NCBI RefSeq assembly: GCF_937924975.1
Contig: NZ_CALEYG010000034.1
Location: 7,638 to 71,637 of the forward strand
Origin: an uncultured Stomatobaculum sp.
Lineage (GTDB): Bacteria > Bacillota > Clostridia > Lachnospirales > Lachnospiraceae
DNA: 64,000 nt
Reading direction: 5' to 3'
Shown: positions 39,834 to 47,558 of the stretch, piece by piece
Layout: each line of letters begins with the position of its first letter
Numbering within the stretch: position 1 is the first letter of the stretch
Translations under genes and position numbers: made by a program
The notes under the pieces: generated by a model
Told to the model about the DNA's origin: nothing
What the model saw: only the letters and a program-made list of their open reading frames with translations
The model's database searches: none

Positions 39834-40001
39834 ATGATTCAAAGAGAGATTGACATAAAGAAACCTCTGACCAAAAAGCAGAAGGATATGTTGAAAGCAC
39901 TAGAAGAGCGGCCGTTGACGCCGGATGAAACGTGTCGGGAGCTAACTGCGGAAGAGTTGGCGTGTTTTCGACCTTGTGTAGACTTTCTCCGGAAGCCATG
40001 A
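39834..40001 (+). CDS. small antitoxin-like protein
   Basis: A 55-residue protein, MIQREIDIKKPLTKKQKDML then EERPLTPDETCRELTAEELA. The layout KPLTxxQxxML..RP(L)TxDExCxELT is typical of small proteins that accompany toxins (CopG/BrnA-like), but it ends earlier than such antitoxins and has no toxin beside it. AAAGGAGAGCCTACC precedes ATG 39834, preferred over ATG 39813. A TATAAT at 39789 may be its -10 box. Confidence 0.5.
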   Translation: MIQREIDIKKPLTKKQKDMLKALEERPLTPDETCRELTAEELACFRPCVDFLRKP

Positions 40002-40035
40002 GACGATTCGCCATAATCTGTAAAGAATCGTGCTT

Positions 40036-40082
40036 AAAAAGTCCCCTTTTTACCAGATGCCGTTGGTAAGAAGAGGACTTTT
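40036..40082. terminator. hairpin between convergent small genes
   Basis: AAAAAGTCC (40036-40044) and GGACTTTT (40075-40082), with inner TTACCA/TGGTAA. A and T runs allow use on both strands. Confidence 0.7.
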
Positions 40083-40212
40083 CACACGCCCGGGGCGAAG
40101 TCTGATTGTATTCCCAGCAAAGCTGTTTTGCCTTGTCCTGCAGATGAGCAGGTGTGCCTTCGTAGCTGTTGTGATAGGGCTGCATAGATTGCATGAGTTC
40201 TAACGGCGTCAT
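40083..40212 (-). pseudogene. truncated N-terminal domain of a maltose/galactoside O-acetyltransferase
   Basis: From ATG 40212 the minus strand reads MTPLELMQSMQPYHNSYEGT then AHLQDKAKQLCWEYNQTSPR, which is like the N-terminal helix pair of Maa-type sugar O-acetyltransferases. The hexapeptide-repeat catalytic part is missing: the frame runs into the terminator hairpin at 40036-40082 and unrelated sequence. The start overlaps the pepE stop (ATGA), so the original gene was coupled to pepE. It is now almost certainly inactive. Confidence 0.6.
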
Positions 40213-40844
40213 AGAGCTTTCCCTTCAGGGCTTGTTTCGCGCAGTATGGTATACCCCCGATCGTTTACCAAGACTGCCTCGTGATTGTTGAGCGGAATCA
40301 GCTTCAATGAATTTCGGTAGCGTTCCAGGGTTTCACGGGAGCTTGTCTCGAAGGGAAATTCTCCCAAATGCGGAAGAACGGAGTGGTCAAATACAGACAG
40401 GGCCGAATAATCCGTGAGGTCGGGCGCAAGGGTTTTGTCGTCCATAATTTGATTGTATTCAATATTGGGTGCGGCGATGATTGCGCCTGCGGATTCGCCG
40501 ATATAGAACATGCCCTCCCGGATGCGGCGCGCGAGAAGCTCTGTGAGATGCTTCTTTTTTAACTCCTGCAAGAGATAAAAGGTATTGCCGCCGGATATGC
40601 AGACACAGGCTGCGCTCTCCAGTTCCTGTATCAGCACAGGTTCTTCGAATTTGGAGATATCGAGCATCTGCAGCTGATAGCCTAAGTCCTCCAGCATCGC
40701 AATCCCCTCGTCAATAAAACCGGTATAGGGCTCCACATTTCCGGCTGTGGGAATAAACGTAATTGTCTTGGAAGACAGTTTGGAAAGATAGTTCGCCGTG
40801 ATTGTTTTTGTTCCGGCAAGATAGGATACAAGCAGCAGTTCCAT
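40209..40844 (-). CDS. peptidase S51 / dipeptidase E family protein
   Basis: A 211-residue protein of the class I glutamine-amidotransferase-like fold. The nucleophile motif is GESAGAIIAAPNIEYN (Ser instead of Cys), and CVCISGGNTFYLLQELKKKH and HSVLPHLGEFPFE are typical of PepE relatives. Family members cleave N-terminal Asp-X dipeptides. ATG 40844 has AAGGAGG upstream (AATCCTCCTT on the plus strand). It is followed by an overlapping acetyltransferase remnant. Confidence 0.85.
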   Translation of the reverse strand: MELLLVSYLAGTKTITANYLSKLSSKTITFIPTAGNVEPYTGFIDEGIAMLEDLGYQLQMLDISKFEEPVLIQELESAACVCISGGNTFYLLQELKKKHLTELLARRIREGMFYIGESAGAIIAAPNIEYNQIMDDKTLAPDLTDYSALSVFDHSVLPHLGEFPFETSSRETLERYRNSLKLIPLNNHEAVLVNDRGYTILRETSPEGKAL

Positions 40845-40856
40845 TTTAAATCCTCC

Positions 40857-41069
40857 TTATCGCCGGGGGCGGTCTTCATTCGGAATAGCGCCGTTGTCCT
40901 CAGCCGCTAACACTTCGTGCTCTTTACCTTTCCCTGCATTTAGGGCAGTGATGCCGCGGCGCAAGTGTGCCATATTGCGCTCGGTGTAGAACAGATCTTC
41001 ACAGATTTTTTCGGTGTTCTTATTTGCACCCGCGTCAAAATCGAAAGACAGATTTAGCTTCTCGGGCAT
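40857..41069 (-). CDS. antitoxin-like protein (YefM/RelB-type C-terminal pattern)
   Basis: A 70-residue protein, MPEKLNLSFDFDAGANKNTE then FYTERNMAHLRRGITALNAG, KGKEHEVLAAED. The segment ERNMAHLRRGITALNAGKG resembles the toxin-binding C terminus of Phd/YefM or RelB antitoxins. No DNA-binding part or toxin gene is present, so it may be an orphan. AAAGGAGCGCTTT precedes ATG 41069. It lies downstream of tmRNA and its terminator. Confidence 0.55.
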   Translation of the reverse strand: MPEKLNLSFDFDAGANKNTEKICEDLFYTERNMAHLRRGITALNAGKGKEHEVLAAEDNGAIPNEDRPRR

Positions 41070-41092
41070 AAAGCGCTCCTTTCTCGAGTCTG

Positions 41093-41143
41093 TTATAAAA
41101 AGAGCGCGCATCCGCACCGTTTCCGGCGTAGATCCGCGCTCTT
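41093..41143 (-). terminator. terminator of the tmRNA gene
   Basis: On the minus strand AAAGAGCGCGGATC pairs with a GAT(G)CGCGCTCTT arm, followed by TTTTAT. The plus-strand stem is AGAGCGCG (41101-41108) with CGCGCTCT (41135-41142). Confidence 0.75.
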
Positions 41144-41209
41144 TGTTGTGAACACGAATCCGAAACAGTGCTTCACGAAAAACACCGAGTTCGGATGTGA
41201 ATACTTGAC

Positions 41210-41547
41210 TGGAGATGACGGGAGTCGAACCCGTGTCCAAAAACCGATTCCCCGTTCTTCTACTATCATAGTCAGCTCTTTGACATTCCCTCTGCCGCGC
41301 GGGAGCGGACGCCCTCGCGGTTTCAGTAGCTTCATGTTACGCCCTTGCGCGCAAAGCTTAACGCAAGTCGTTTCTCACAATGTCGACGCCCGGGTCCCGG
41401 AGTGTGAGTGCTTCAGGTCGGACGGCAAGCCCTTAGGCTGCGTATGCTAAATTTTCGTTAGCGTTTGTATTTAAGTTTGCCGTTTAACGCACCGCATGCG
41501 GATAGCTTCACCGGCTGCACGGTCCCTGTCGAAACCGGTACATCCCC
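41210..41547 (-). ncRNA. ssrA: transfer-messenger RNA (tmRNA)
   Basis: Rescues stalled ribosomes and adds a degradation tag. The 5' end GGGGATG (minus strand, 41547 down) pairs with the 3' end CATCTCC ahead of A41210. The 3' arm GGGTTCGACTCCC is the T arm. After resume codon GCA the tag reads ANLNTNANENLAYAA and TAA. Pseudoknot stems follow. CCA is not encoded beyond the terminal A. Confidence 0.95.
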
Positions 41548-41559
41548 GAATAGGCATAA

Positions 41560-41588
41560 ATTGTACCATATTCGGGCCCATAGCACAA
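41560..41588 (-). promoter_or_regulatory. promoter of tmRNA
   Basis: Minus strand TTGTGC (41583-41588), 17 bases, TACAAT (41560-41565) with TGG before it (extended -10). Confidence 0.65.
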
Positions 41589-41590
41589 GC

Positions 41591-42235
41591 TTAGAATGCG
41601 GAAACCAGGAGTTTTCCGTCGCGGTATTCGACGAGAAAGATGCGGCTCAGATCGCGGTAGCCCATATTGGCAAGGGCCTCCGTGAGCCAGGCATCGTCCT
41701 TGCCGATGATTTCCAGAATATCCGTCTGAATCTGCCCGTCGGTGACCAGCGGATATTTCGGATTTTCTTCGCCGTAAGGGATGATTAAGAGCTTGCCGTC
41801 CTGCTCAACGACAACGCGCTGCAAATCCTCCCAGTAATAGTAGCCCGCTGCGCGGAGCTTGAAGGAGAGGTCGTGCGCGGAGAGGCCGGCGCGGCGGCAA
41901 TTCGCGATGTTCAGTTTGCCGTGGTTCACAAGCACCAGGGGCTGGCCGTCCAGTAGCCGGCCTATGAAGCGGTTGTTGGTCTTGACCCACTTGAGACTCA
42001 GGATCACAATGCACCAGAGGAGCAAAATCAGAATGTACTGCAGCACGGTGATGGCGCTGTTGTAGATGGTGCCGCCGATGATACCACCGAGTACATAATT
42101 CTGAATCTGGTCGGAGGCGTTCGAGGGCGCAAGGTTTCCCTTTCCGCTGATGTTGATGACAAAGGAGAGGGAGAGAAGACCGATCAAGAGCTTGATTGCG
42201 ACGAGAAAATAAAAGTTACTGAAAAAAGAAAACAT
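41591..42235 (-). CDS. DUF421-family membrane protein (YetF-like)
   Basis: A 214-residue protein with three N-terminal transmembrane segments (FYFLVAIKLLIGLLSLSFVI, NYVLGGIIGGTIYNSAITVL, ILILLLWCIVILSLKWVKTN) and a soluble part with GRLLDGQPLVLVNHGKLNIA and LSFKLRAAGYYYWEDLQRVV, the YetF layout. The function is unknown. ATG 42235 is 8 bases after GAGG; an earlier in-frame TTG is less likely. It forms a pair with the DUF3290 gene upstream. Confidence 0.88.
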   Translation of the reverse strand: MFSFFSNFYFLVAIKLLIGLLSLSFVINISGKGNLAPSNASDQIQNYVLGGIIGGTIYNSAITVLQYILILLLWCIVILSLKWVKTNNRFIGRLLDGQPLVLVNHGKLNIANCRRAGLSAHDLSFKLRAAGYYYWEDLQRVVVEQDGKLLIIPYGEENPKYPLVTDGQIQTDILEIIGKDDAWLTEALANMGYRDLSRIFLVEYRDGKLLVSAF

Positions 42236-42274
42236 AATCAAAATCCTCGCAGGCGATGCGTGAGAGCGGGCACT

Positions 42275-42718
42275 TTATTCCCGGATGAATTCCGGTTCCG
42301 TGCCGAGCAGTTCTATGGGTTCCAGATTGCAGCTTGTGTCATTAATGAAGAGCACACGGTAGTACTTGCCTTCCGCAAAAATGATGGGATTTCCGGAAAA
42401 TTCCGTCGCGTTGAGGAAAACCTCTTCCGCGGGGACATTCAGTTCTTTTGCGATGCGTTCCACCGAGTGGATTGCGAGTTCCGCCCGCTGGCCACTCGCC
42501 TGCATTTCCCGGTAGCGGTTAATCTGCAGGAGTCCCATGGTAATTAAGAGGAGCAGGGCAATCAGCGCGAGTTCCCGGTAACGGGAAATCTGCTTGTTCT
42601 TAAAGTAGCGTATGCCGTTGAAGAGCAGCACCAGAAACAGAACGGCTGCAATGACCAGCTGAACGCGGTTCATGCCGACATTGCGACGGAGCAGGAACTC
42701 ATAGGAATAAAATTTCAT
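42275..42718 (-). CDS. DUF3290-family membrane protein
   Basis: A 147-residue protein with two transmembrane segments (VQLVIAAVLFLVLLFNGIRY and LALIALLLLITMGLLQINRY) and an external domain with AKELNVPAEEVFLNATEFSG. It is nearly always next to a DUF421 gene in Firmicutes, as here, so the two likely act together in the membrane. The function is unknown. The TCGGAGTGTTCT before ATG 42718 acts as the ribosome site. Confidence 0.85.
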   Translation of the reverse strand: MKFYSYEFLLRRNVGMNRVQLVIAAVLFLVLLFNGIRYFKNKQISRYRELALIALLLLITMGLLQINRYREMQASGQRAELAIHSVERIAKELNVPAEEVFLNATEFSGNPIIFAEGKYYRVLFINDTSCNLEPIELLGTEPEFIRE

Positions 42719-43021
42719 AGAACACTCCGAAAGGGCGCTGTGCGCCCCGAGACAGTTACAGTGAGTGACAGGCCGATTCTACCACAGGACAGGCTTAAAT
42801 TAGCAAGTCTTTTTTGACGGAAGCCGGTAGATGTTCATTACGATATGGAAGCACCGGCTAAAATTAAGGGAAGCTTAATAAAGACATTGAAGCCCTGCGC
42901 GGAGCGGACGGAATCGCAGTGCGGGGAGGGCGCTTATTCTTGAAAAGACTTGTTATTTTGTGTATGATTTCCCCATACGGGTTTGTGTCGTTGCCCGGCA
43001 TTGCAGAGACAGGAGGATAAC
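42719..43021. other. intergenic region between DUF3290 and malic enzyme genes
   Basis: About 300 bases between divergent genes. It holds the malic enzyme promoter (42940-42968). I see no other gene or clear riboswitch. Confidence 0.5.
42940..42968 (+). promoter_or_regulatory. promoter of the malic enzyme gene
   Basis: TTGAAA (42940-42945), 17 bases, TATGAT (42963-42968), 54 bases before the start codon. Confidence 0.7.
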
Positions 43022-44194
43022 ATGAACTACGCAGAGGAATCACTGAAAAAGCATTACGAGTGGAGGGGTAAGATCAAAGTTATCACGGACATTCCGGTCA
43101 AGACCTCGGAAGATTTATCGCTCGCTTATACGCCGGGTGTTGCTGAGCCTTGTCTGGAGATTCAGAAGGACGTGAACAAGTCCTATGAACTCACGAGACG
43201 CTGGAATCTGTGCGCGGTCGTGACAGACGGCACGGCGGTTCTGGGCCTCGGCGACATCGGCCCGGAGGCAGGCATGCCGGTCATGGAGGGCAAGTGTGTG
43301 CTCTTCAAGGCATTCGGCGATGTGGATGCATTCCCGCTCTGCATCAAGTCCAAGGACGTGGACGAGATTGTCAATACGATTTACCTGCTCTCCGGTTCCT
43401 TCGGCGGTGTAAACCTCGAGGATATTGCGGCGCCGCGCTGCTTTGAAATCGAGCGGAAGCTGAAGGAGAAGTGCGATATTCCGATTTTCCACGACGACCA
43501 GCACGGCACGGCAATCGTGGTGCTCTCGGGTCTCATCAATGCATTGAAGGTGGTCGGCAAGGACAAGGAGAAGGTTAAGGTCGTCGTGAACGGCCCGGGT
43601 AGCGCCGGCATTGCGGTCTCGAAGCTCTTGCTCTCCTACGGCTTTAAGAACCTGACACTCTGCAACCGCGAGGGCATCATGACCGAGAACTCGAAGGATC
43701 TCAACTGGGCGCAGAAGGAAATGCTCGAGGTCACAAACCTGGATCATAAGACCGGCACCCTGAAGGACGCACTGGTCGGCGCAGACATCTTCCTCGGCTT
43801 CTCCGGCCCGAACATGGTCACCGAAGAGATGGTGCGGAGCATGAACAAGGATGCTATCATCTTTGCCTGCGCAAACCCGACGCCGGAAATTTTCCCGGAC
43901 GAGGCGAAGAAGGGCGGCGCAAAGGTCATCTCGACCGGCAGATCGGACTTCCCGAACCAGATCAACAACGTGCTCGTGTTCCCGGGTCTGTTCCGCGGTG
44001 CGTTCGATGTCCGCGCGAAGGACATCAACGAGGAGATGAAGATGGCGGCGGCGGTCGCAATCGCAAATCTGATTTCGGACGATGAAGTCAATGAGAACAA
44101 TATCATCCCGAAGGCCTTCGATCCGCGCGTCAAGGAAGTGGTTGCAAAGGCTGTCGCGGATGCGGCAAGACGCACGGGCGTCGCGAGAATCTGA
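43022..44194 (+). CDS. malic enzyme (NAD-type)
   Basis: Converts malate to pyruvate and CO2 with reduction of NAD(P). The 390 residues show LAYTPGVAEPCLEIQKD, VTDGTAVLGLGDIGPEAGMP, the metal-binding IPIFHDDQHGTAIVVL, the Rossmann VVNGPGSAGIAVSKLLLSYG, and FACANPTPEIFPDEAKKGG. The length matches the short bacterial form. ACAGGAGGATAAC precedes ATG 43022. It comes before the fatty-acid cluster and could supply pyruvate and reducing power for it. The coenzyme preference is not determined by what I can read. Confidence 0.93.
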   Translation: MNYAEESLKKHYEWRGKIKVITDIPVKTSEDLSLAYTPGVAEPCLEIQKDVNKSYELTRRWNLCAVVTDGTAVLGLGDIGPEAGMPVMEGKCVLFKAFGDVDAFPLCIKSKDVDEIVNTIYLLSGSFGGVNLEDIAAPRCFEIERKLKEKCDIPIFHDDQHGTAIVVLSGLINALKVVGKDKEKVKVVVNGPGSAGIAVSKLLLSYGFKNLTLCNREGIMTENSKDLNWAQKEMLEVTNLDHKTGTLKDALVGADIFLGFSGPNMVTEEMVRSMNKDAIIFACANPTPEIFPDEAKKGGAKVISTGRSDFPNQINNVLVFPGLFRGAFDVRAKDINEEMKMAAAVAIANLISDDEVNENNIIPKAFDPRVKEVVAKAVADAARRTGVARI

Positions 44195-44260
44195 GGCGGA
44201 TGGCAACATTTTTCGCGGCAAAGGCAGGCAAACAGGGCAAGATAGAAAGAAGGATGTAAC

Positions 44261-44428
44261 ATGGCAAAACATACCATTCTGTACGGTTGCGGTCACATTG
44301 CGACGGCAGAGGTTGAGGGGAATGAATACGAACAGCAGGAGAAGCTCGACTACTTGAAAATTTGCGGACGTTGCCCCGCCTGCGAAAAAGCATACCGGAG
44401 CGCGCACCCGTCGCTTCAGAAAGCGTAA
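44261..44428 (+). CDS. small cysteine-rich protein between malic enzyme and fabH
   Basis: A 55-residue protein, MAKHTILYGCGHIATAEVEG then LDYLKICGRCPACEKAYRSA, with a GCGH and an ICGRCPAC pair, so zinc or another metal is likely bound. GAAGGATGTAAC precedes ATG 44261. It is 66 bases after the malic enzyme stop and 8 before fabH, in the same direction. Too short for most gene finders. The function is unknown. Confidence 0.65.
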   Translation: MAKHTILYGCGHIATAEVEGNEYEQQEKLDYLKICGRCPACEKAYRSAHPSLQKA

Positions 44429-44436
44429 GGTGACGC

Positions 44437-45384
44437 ATGCAGCTCTGGATTTCCGGCACGGGTTCCGCCCTGCCGAAAAAAGTAGTGACGAATGATGATC
44501 TCGCAAAGATCATTGAGACGAGCGACGAGTGGATTTATTCCCGCACCGGCATACGGCAGCGGCATGTCGCCGATGAGACGGAGAGCGTCGAGAGCCTCGG
44601 CAAGGAGGCTGCGGAGCGGGCTCTCGAAATGGCCGGCGTCCCCGCCGAGGAAATCGGCCTCATCATCGTCGGCACCTGCACGGACGGCAATGTGACGCCG
44701 AGCGCAGCCTGCCGGATTCAGGCGGAAATCGGCGCGGTGAATGCGGTCGCCTTTGATATTAACGCGGCCTGCTCGGGCTTTCTCTACTCGCTCCGGACGG
44801 CGGAAGGCCTCATGAAGACCGGACTGGCAAAGAAGGCGCTGGTAATCGGCGGCGACCTCGTGACCCGCTATATCGACTGGCAGGACAGAACCACCTGCGT
44901 GCTTTTCGGCGACGCGGTCGGTGCAGTGGTGCTCGAAGCGACGGAGGATGAGACGAAGGGCGATATCCTCGGCTCCGCGCTCGGCGCGGACGGCGTGAAG
45001 GGGCACAACCTCACCGGTCGTACGGACCCGGACAACCATTTCCTGCACATGAACGGGCAGGAAGTGTTCCGCTTTGCGGTTCGCACCGTGCCGCTCTGCA
45101 TTGAGGAGGCACTGCAAAACGCGGGCGTCGACAAAAAGGATGTGAGCGCCTATGTGTTGCACCAGGCGAACTCCCGCATCATTGAGGCGGTCGCGAAGCA
45201 CCTCGGCGAGCCGCTCGAAAAATTCCCGATGAACCTCTCGGATACGGCCAACACCTCGGCGGGCAGCATCCCGACCCTGTTTGACCGCCTGAACCGCGAG
45301 GGCAAGTTAAAACGGGGCGATATTCTGGTGCTCTCCGGTTTTGGCGGCGGTCTCACCTGGGGTGCGACCGTGATACGGTATTGA
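44437..45384 (+). CDS. fabH: 3-oxoacyl-ACP synthase III
   Basis: Starts fatty-acid synthesis by joining acetyl- or branched acyl-CoA to malonyl-ACP. The 315 residues carry the triad Cys112 (INAACSGF), His242 (LHQAN) and Asn272 (TANTSAGS). The length is usual. The start codon follows AAGGTGACGC. It is the first gene of the fab cluster, which is transcribed with it or from its own region upstream. Confidence 0.97.
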   Translation: MQLWISGTGSALPKKVVTNDDLAKIIETSDEWIYSRTGIRQRHVADETESVESLGKEAAERALEMAGVPAEEIGLIIVGTCTDGNVTPSAACRIQAEIGAVNAVAFDINAACSGFLYSLRTAEGLMKTGLAKKALVIGGDLVTRYIDWQDRTTCVLFGDAVGAVVLEATEDETKGDILGSALGADGVKGHNLTGRTDPDNHFLHMNGQEVFRFAVRTVPLCIEEALQNAGVDKKDVSAYVLHQANSRIIEAVAKHLGEPLEKFPMNLSDTANTSAGSIPTLFDRLNREGKLKRGDILVLSGFGGGLTWGATVIRY

Positions 45385-45438
45385 CGGATACGCTATTGAC
45401 GTAGGGCAGAGAATCGGTTAAAAAAGTAGTGAACAATA

Positions 45439-45473
45439 TTGACAAAGCAATGACAAGTGTCAATTAGCTTGTC
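45439..45473 (+). promoter_or_regulatory. overlapping inverted repeats ahead of acpP-fabK
   Basis: TTGACA (45439-45444) with TGTCAA (45458-45463), and GACAAG (45452-45457) with CTTGTC (45468-45473). Two interleaved 6-base inverted repeats lie just before the acpP ribosome site. They may be an operator for a fatty-acid regulator, or TTGACA may be a -35 box; no regulator gene is in the cluster. Confidence 0.4.
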
Positions 45474-45491
45474 CCAGCAAAGGAGAATGAC

Positions 45492-45725
45492 ATGTTTGAA
45501 AAGGTAAAGCAGATGATCGCAGAGCAGCTCAGCGCAGACGAGAACAGCATCACCGAGGAGACTTCCTTCAAGGACGATCTCGGCGCGGATTCCCTGGATT
45601 TGTTCCAGCTCGTCATGGCAATGGAGGATGAGTTCAAGGTTGAGATTCCGAGCGAGGATCTTGAGAAGCTCAACACGGTCGGCGATGTCATGAAGTACCT
45701 GAAGGACAAGGGCGTCGAGGAATGA
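45492..45725 (+). CDS. acpP: acyl carrier protein
   Basis: Carries the growing acyl chain on a phosphopantetheine arm attached to Ser34 in GADSLDLFQL. 77 residues, acidic, four-helix, as usual. AAAGGAG precedes ATG 45492. The stop overlaps the fabK start (ATGA). Confidence 0.97.
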   Translation: MFEKVKQMIAEQLSADENSITEETSFKDDLGADSLDLFQLVMAMEDEFKVEIPSEDLEKLNTVGDVMKYLKDKGVEE

Positions 45726-46660
45726 ACACAAGAGTGACAGAGCTCCTCGGCATACGCTATCCCATCATTCAGGGTGGGATGGCGTGGGTCGCCGAGCAGC
45801 ATCTCGCGGCGGCGGTGAGTGAGGCAGGCGGCCTCGGCCTCATCGGCGGTGCGAGCGCGCCCGGAGAAGTGATTCGCGATATGCTCCGCGACGCAAAGCG
45901 CCTCACGGACGCACCGGTCGGCGTCAATGTCATGTTGATGTCGCCTCACGCGGACGATGTTGCGCGCGTTGTGATAGAAGAGGGCGTCAAGGTTGTGACG
46001 ACCGGTGCCGGTATGCCGAGCAAATACATGGACGACTGGAAAAAGGCGGGCATCAAGGTCATTCCGGTGGTCGCTTCGGTCGCGCAGGCTCGCATCATGG
46101 AACGCCTCGGCGCGGATGCCGTGGTCGCGGAGGGCACGGAGTCCGGCGGTCACATCGGCGAGGCGACTACGATGACCCTGCTCCCGCAGGTCGTGGACGC
46201 CGTGAAGATTCCGGTCATCGGCGCGGGCGGCATTGCCGACGGCAGAGGCATGATGGCGGCTTTCATGCTCGGCGCATCGGGTGTGCAGATCGGCACGCGC
46301 TTTGTCGCGAGCACCGAGGCAGTCGTGAGCGAGGCCTATAAGAACCGCATTGTGAAGGCGAAGGATATTGACAGCACGGTGACGGGCAGAACCTACGGTC
46401 ACCCGGTGCGCAGTCTCCGGAATGACATGACGCGCGAGTACACACGCCTTGAGGCAGAGGGCAAGAGCTTTGAAGAGCTCGAGTACCTGACTCTGGGTTC
46501 GCTTCGGAAGGCTGTGCAGGAGGGCGATGTGATTCGCGGCACGGTCATGGCAGGACAGATTGCGGGTCTCATTCAGGACATCAAGCCATGTCGGGAGATT
46601 ATTGAGGACATGATGCGCGAGTGTCATGAGCTCGCGAGAAAGGCGGCGGACTTTGTCTAA
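45722..46660 (+). CDS. fabK: enoyl-ACP reductase II (FabK)
   Basis: FMN- and NAD(P)H-dependent reductase of the last elongation step, the replacement for FabI in many Gram-positives and insensitive to triclosan. The 312 residues show IIQGGMAWVAEQHLAAAVSE, GVNVMLMSPHADDV, AEGTESGGHIGEATTMTLLP and VIGAGGIADGRGMMAAFMLG, typical of the nitronate-monooxygenase-like FabK family. Coupled to acpP (4-base overlap) and to fabD (8-base overlap). Confidence 0.95.
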   Translation: MNTRVTELLGIRYPIIQGGMAWVAEQHLAAAVSEAGGLGLIGGASAPGEVIRDMLRDAKRLTDAPVGVNVMLMSPHADDVARVVIEEGVKVVTTGAGMPSKYMDDWKKAGIKVIPVVASVAQARIMERLGADAVVAEGTESGGHIGEATTMTLLPQVVDAVKIPVIGAGGIADGRGMMAAFMLGASGVQIGTRFVASTEAVVSEAYKNRIVKAKDIDSTVTGRTYGHPVRSLRNDMTREYTRLEAEGKSFEELEYLTLGSLRKAVQEGDVIRGTVMAGQIAGLIQDIKPCREIIEDMMRECHELARKAADFV

Positions 46661-47558
46661 GAAGGCATTTTTGTTTCCGGGACAGGGCGCACAGAAAATC
46701 GGCATGGGGCAGAGCTTTTACGAGGCCGATGCCGATGCGCGCGCGGTCTTCGAGGAGGCCTCGGAGATTCTCGGCTACGATATGAAGGCGCTCTGTTTTG
46801 AAGAAAACGAGAAGCTGAATTTGACGCAGTACACCCAGCCTGCGATGGTCACGACCGGCATTGCGATTCTGAAAGTGGTTGAAAAGCACGGTCTTACGCC
46901 GGACACGGCGGCAGGCTTAAGTCTCGGCGAGTACGAGGCTCTCTATGCGGCGGGCGCGCTCTCGGAGCGGGATGCCATTCGCGTGGTTGCGCGGCGCGGC
47001 GAACTCATGGAAGCGGCGGTCCCGGCCGGTATCGGCGCAATGGCGGCGGTGCTCGGCGCGGAGGCGGCGCTGATTGAGGAGACGCTTTCGGACATTCCGG
47101 AAGTCTGGATTGCCAATTACAACTGCCCGGGACAGATTGTCATTTCGGGGAAGAAAGAGGCGGTCGAAGCAGCGGCGGAGGCCCTCAAGGCGAGAGGCGT
47201 GAAGCGCGTGCTCATGCTGAATGTGAGCGGTCCCTTCCACTCCGGCCTTCTGAGAGAAGCCGGCGAGGAGCTCGGCAAGGTGCTTGCGGAGACAGAGATT
47301 CATCCGCTTCGCATTCCGTATTACGCGAATGTGACCGGCGACAAGGTCGAGGATGCGGCGAAGGTCAGAGCGCTTTTGACCGAACAGGTCTACAGTTCGG
47401 TGCGCTTTGAGCAGAGCATCCGCAATATGCTATCGGCGGGCGTGGATACCTTCTATGAGCTGGGTCCGGGCAAGACGCTCGCAGGCTTTGTGAAGAAGAT
47501 TGACAGAGCGGCAACGGTCGTGAACATTGAGACCATGGAGGATCTTTCGAAGGTATGA
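46653..47558 (+). CDS. fabD: malonyl-CoA:ACP transacylase
   Basis: Transfers malonyl from CoA to ACP. The 301 residues have FPGQGAQ, the nucleophile Ser90 in AAGLSLGEYEAL and His196 in VSGPFHSGLL. The start is TTG 46653, overlapping the fabK stop; the first conserved residues (KKAFLFPGQGAQ) follow at once. Overlaps fabG start by four bases. Confidence 0.95.
   Translation: MSKKAFLFPGQGAQKIGMGQSFYEADADARAVFEEASEILGYDMKALCFEENEKLNLTQYTQPAMVTTGIAILKVVEKHGLTPDTAAGLSLGEYEALYAAGALSERDAIRVVARRGELMEAAVPAGIGAMAAVLGAEAALIEETLSDIPEVWIANYNCPGQIVISGKKEAVEAAAEALKARGVKRVLMLNVSGPFHSGLLREAGEELGKVLAETEIHPLRIPYYANVTGDKVEDAAKVRALLTEQVYSSVRFEQSIRNMLSAGVDTFYELGPGKTLAGFVKKIDRAATVVNIETMEDLSKV

Noticed and set aside
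43115..44506. 463-codon minus-strand frame across malic enzyme
   Set aside because: Antisense to a certain gene, no ribosome site, no recognisable domain.
45464..46705. 413-codon minus-strand frame across acpP-fabK
   Set aside because: Shadow of two certain fatty-acid genes; His/Arg-rich with no family features.
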